Below are positions 15,386 to 16,607 of a stretch of DNA of 16,607 nt, in pieces (within the stretch, counting starts at the first letter, position 1; the number at the start of each line of letters is the position of its first letter). Under the pieces are notes generated by a model that was not told the origin of the DNA, made no database searches, and was given only the letters and a program-made list of their open reading frames with translations. Location: the NCBI GenBank assembly GCA_019746155.1, contig JAIESJ010000249.1, forward strand, positions 1 through 16,607, read 5' to 3'. Source of the stretch: Burkholderiales bacterium. GTDB taxonomy: Bacteria; Pseudomonadota; Gammaproteobacteria; Burkholderiales; SG8-41. Position numbers and translations under genes: made by a program.

Positions 15386-16607
15386 TCATAAGCGCAGATC
15401 CTTCGGCGTCGCGTCGAACGGCGTCACCGACTCGAGCACGCGCTCGACGAAGGCGCGCTCGCCGTAGCGCGCTGCAAAATAGGAGATGCCATAAAAGCGC
15501 TCCTGTGGAACGCCCTCGGGATAGAGGAGCGTCTTCAGCCGCTCGGTATCCTCCATCCACGAGCGATCCTGGTGGAGCAACGCTTTCTCGTATTTCTTGC
15601 GAAGCTTCGCGGCAGTCTGCCGCACGATGCTGCGCATGTTCTCAACGGCTGTTGCCAAGGCCGGCCCCTCCGCTGTGACTTTTGCAAAAGCACCGCGCAG
15701 CGCCGACTCGAATCCGTCTACCAATGTGCACTCGAGCGTTGCGGGAGACTGTTGAATCCCCTTCGCGAATGGTAGCTTAGCGAGCAGCTCACTCGTCGGG
15801 CGTGTAAGGTCGTCGGCGGCCAGGCCCAACCGCGTAAGCAGCTGCCCCACGCGATGCTCGAGAACGCGAAAGCGGGCGCGCGGAACGATAAGCGGCATCG
15901 AAAGCCCATAAGCGGCATACAGCGGCGGAAGCTGAGCGAAATAAGCGACTTCGGCGGGACCGCCGACGTACGCGGCCGTCGGCAGAAGCGTGTCCTGCAA
16001 AATGGGACGAAGCAGCGCGCTCGTGCTGAAGCGCCCCGGCTCGCGCTCCAAGTAGTCGAGCAGCTCGTGGAGCGCATACGTGCGCTTGCCGCCGATTTCC
16101 GCGTATCCATCATCAAGAGCCGGCGCCAACCGGTAGCGGGGTCCTTCGGGACTTTCGGCGTGGAAGAAAGAGAGCGGCACGCTTTCTCGGACATGAACCG
16201 GAACGTGCCAGCCGCGCGCTTCGAGCACGCGCCCCTGTTCGAGAAGCGCATTGGAAATCGGCTCGGCGTCCTCGAGGGCGCGCCGGTGGAGCACAGCGGC
16301 CGAAGCAGCGAGCGCCGGATCGCGCGGATCGAGCACGAGAAGACCGTCGGCCGCAAAGAGCTCGGCGAGAACGCCGGCGAACGCCTGCGCCCAGCCTGCG
16401 CCCGGCCGGTAATGACGCGCCAGCCGCGACAGGTGTTCCGCGGCATGCGGCAGGTTGCCGAGCTCGGTGTGCAGCCTGGCCAGACATTCGCTCACGGCGT
16501 GCGGCAGGCGGCAATGAGCGACCGAGACGTGATTGTTTGCCGGAATCGGAACGTGCAGCGTGAGGGGCGCACCCGCCGTTCGCACGTGGCAACGGGCGAT
16601 CTCGGGC
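15386..16607 (-). CDS. bshC: Putative cysteine ligase of bacillithiol synthesis, C-terminal ~75% (runs off right edge)
   Basis: BshC adds cysteine to GlcN-malate, the last step of bacillithiol synthesis. The minus frame is open from the window edge to the TGA at 15388-15386, giving about 407 codons of the roughly 530-540 usual, so the N-terminal Rossmann-like part is missing. Recognisable blocks are HYRPGAGWAQAFAGVLAELF, GLLVLDPRDPAL, LLRPILQDTLLPTAAYVGGP followed by AEVAYFAQLPPLYAAYG and MPLIVPRARFRVLEHRV, and a C-terminal coiled-coil stretch (RQTAAKLRKKYEKALL), ending GISYFAARYG and VLESVTPFDATP. This domain order is characteristic of BshC. A GTG at 16585 is only an internal codon here, not the true start. 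It is the first gene visible in the operon, 66 bases before bshA. Confidence 0.92.
   Translation of the reverse strand, partial: PEIARCHVRTAGAPLTLHVPIPANNHVSVAHCRLPHAVSECLARLHTELGNLPHAAEHLSRLARHYRPGAGWAQAFAGVLAELFAADGLLVLDPRDPALAASAAVLHRRALEDAEPISNALLEQGRVLEARGWHVPVHVRESVPLSFFHAESPEGPRYRLAPALDDGYAEIGGKRTYALHELLDYLEREPGRFSTSALLRPILQDTLLPTAAYVGGPAEVAYFAQLPPLYAAYGLSMPLIVPRARFRVLEHRVGQLLTRLGLAADDLTRPTSELLAKLPFAKGIQQSPATLECTLVDGFESALRGAFAKVTAEGPALATAVENMRSIVRQTAAKLRKKYEKALLHQDRSWMEDTERLKTLLYPEGVPQERFYGISYFAARYGERAFVERVLESVTPFDATPKDLRL

Noticed and set aside
1..16607. CRISPR arrays, tRNA, rRNA or intact insertion sequences
   Set aside because: No regularly spaced repeats, cloverleaf-like sequences, rRNA blocks or transposase frames were seen; the only repeat is the two-unit 30-bp duplication.

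Overview
The window reads as environmental bacterial DNA with high GC, about 16.6 kb, and falls into two parts of different character. The left part (about 1-9.6 kb) carries proteobacterial-looking genes. These are a large single-chain purL (5' part only, running off the left edge), divergent nnr, an uncharacterised multi-pass membrane protein, a pirin, a patatin-like lipase and a clade-3 catalase. A betaproteobacterium fits the gene styles best, but this is inference from protein character, not a search. Between these genes lie gene-poor stretches (5.92-6.47, 7.50-8.06 and 9.54-9.83 kb). They hold gene debris: a two-frame hypothetical remnant, a 5'-truncated nuclease tail, a 30-bp tandem duplication and AT-rich islands.

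The right part (about 9.8-16.6 kb) is one compact minus-strand operon. In transcription order it is bshC (N-terminus off the right edge), bshA, a secreted LmbE/PIG-L deacetylase fused to a C-terminal ThuA/glutaminase-like domain, a 45-residue single-pass membrane microprotein, and a sodium:solute symporter. bshA and the deacetylase overlap by ATGA, and the microprotein and symporter overlap by GTGA, so translation is probably coupled. BshA and BshC are the first and last enzymes of bacillithiol synthesis. The intermediate cytosolic deacetylase BshB is not in view, and the deacetylase that is present carries a signal peptide. Such clusters are typical of Gemmatimonadota, Acidobacteriota and Bacteroidota and are unexpected beside purL/nnr of betaproteobacterial type. 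The window therefore records either a horizontal transfer or an assembly join near 9.64-9.83 kb.

The symporter reading frame is broken once, in a GC dinucleotide run; restoring one GC unit joins the two halves. The catalase has a strong ribosome site, a GTG start and a 37-bp upstream sequence with OxyR-like tetrad spacing. No tRNA, rRNA, CRISPR array or intact insertion sequence was seen.

The most interesting possibility is the coupled unit of bacillithiol genes, secreted deacetylase, microprotein and Na+ symporter. It may be a thiol- or amino-sugar-related salvage module whose substrate is not known.
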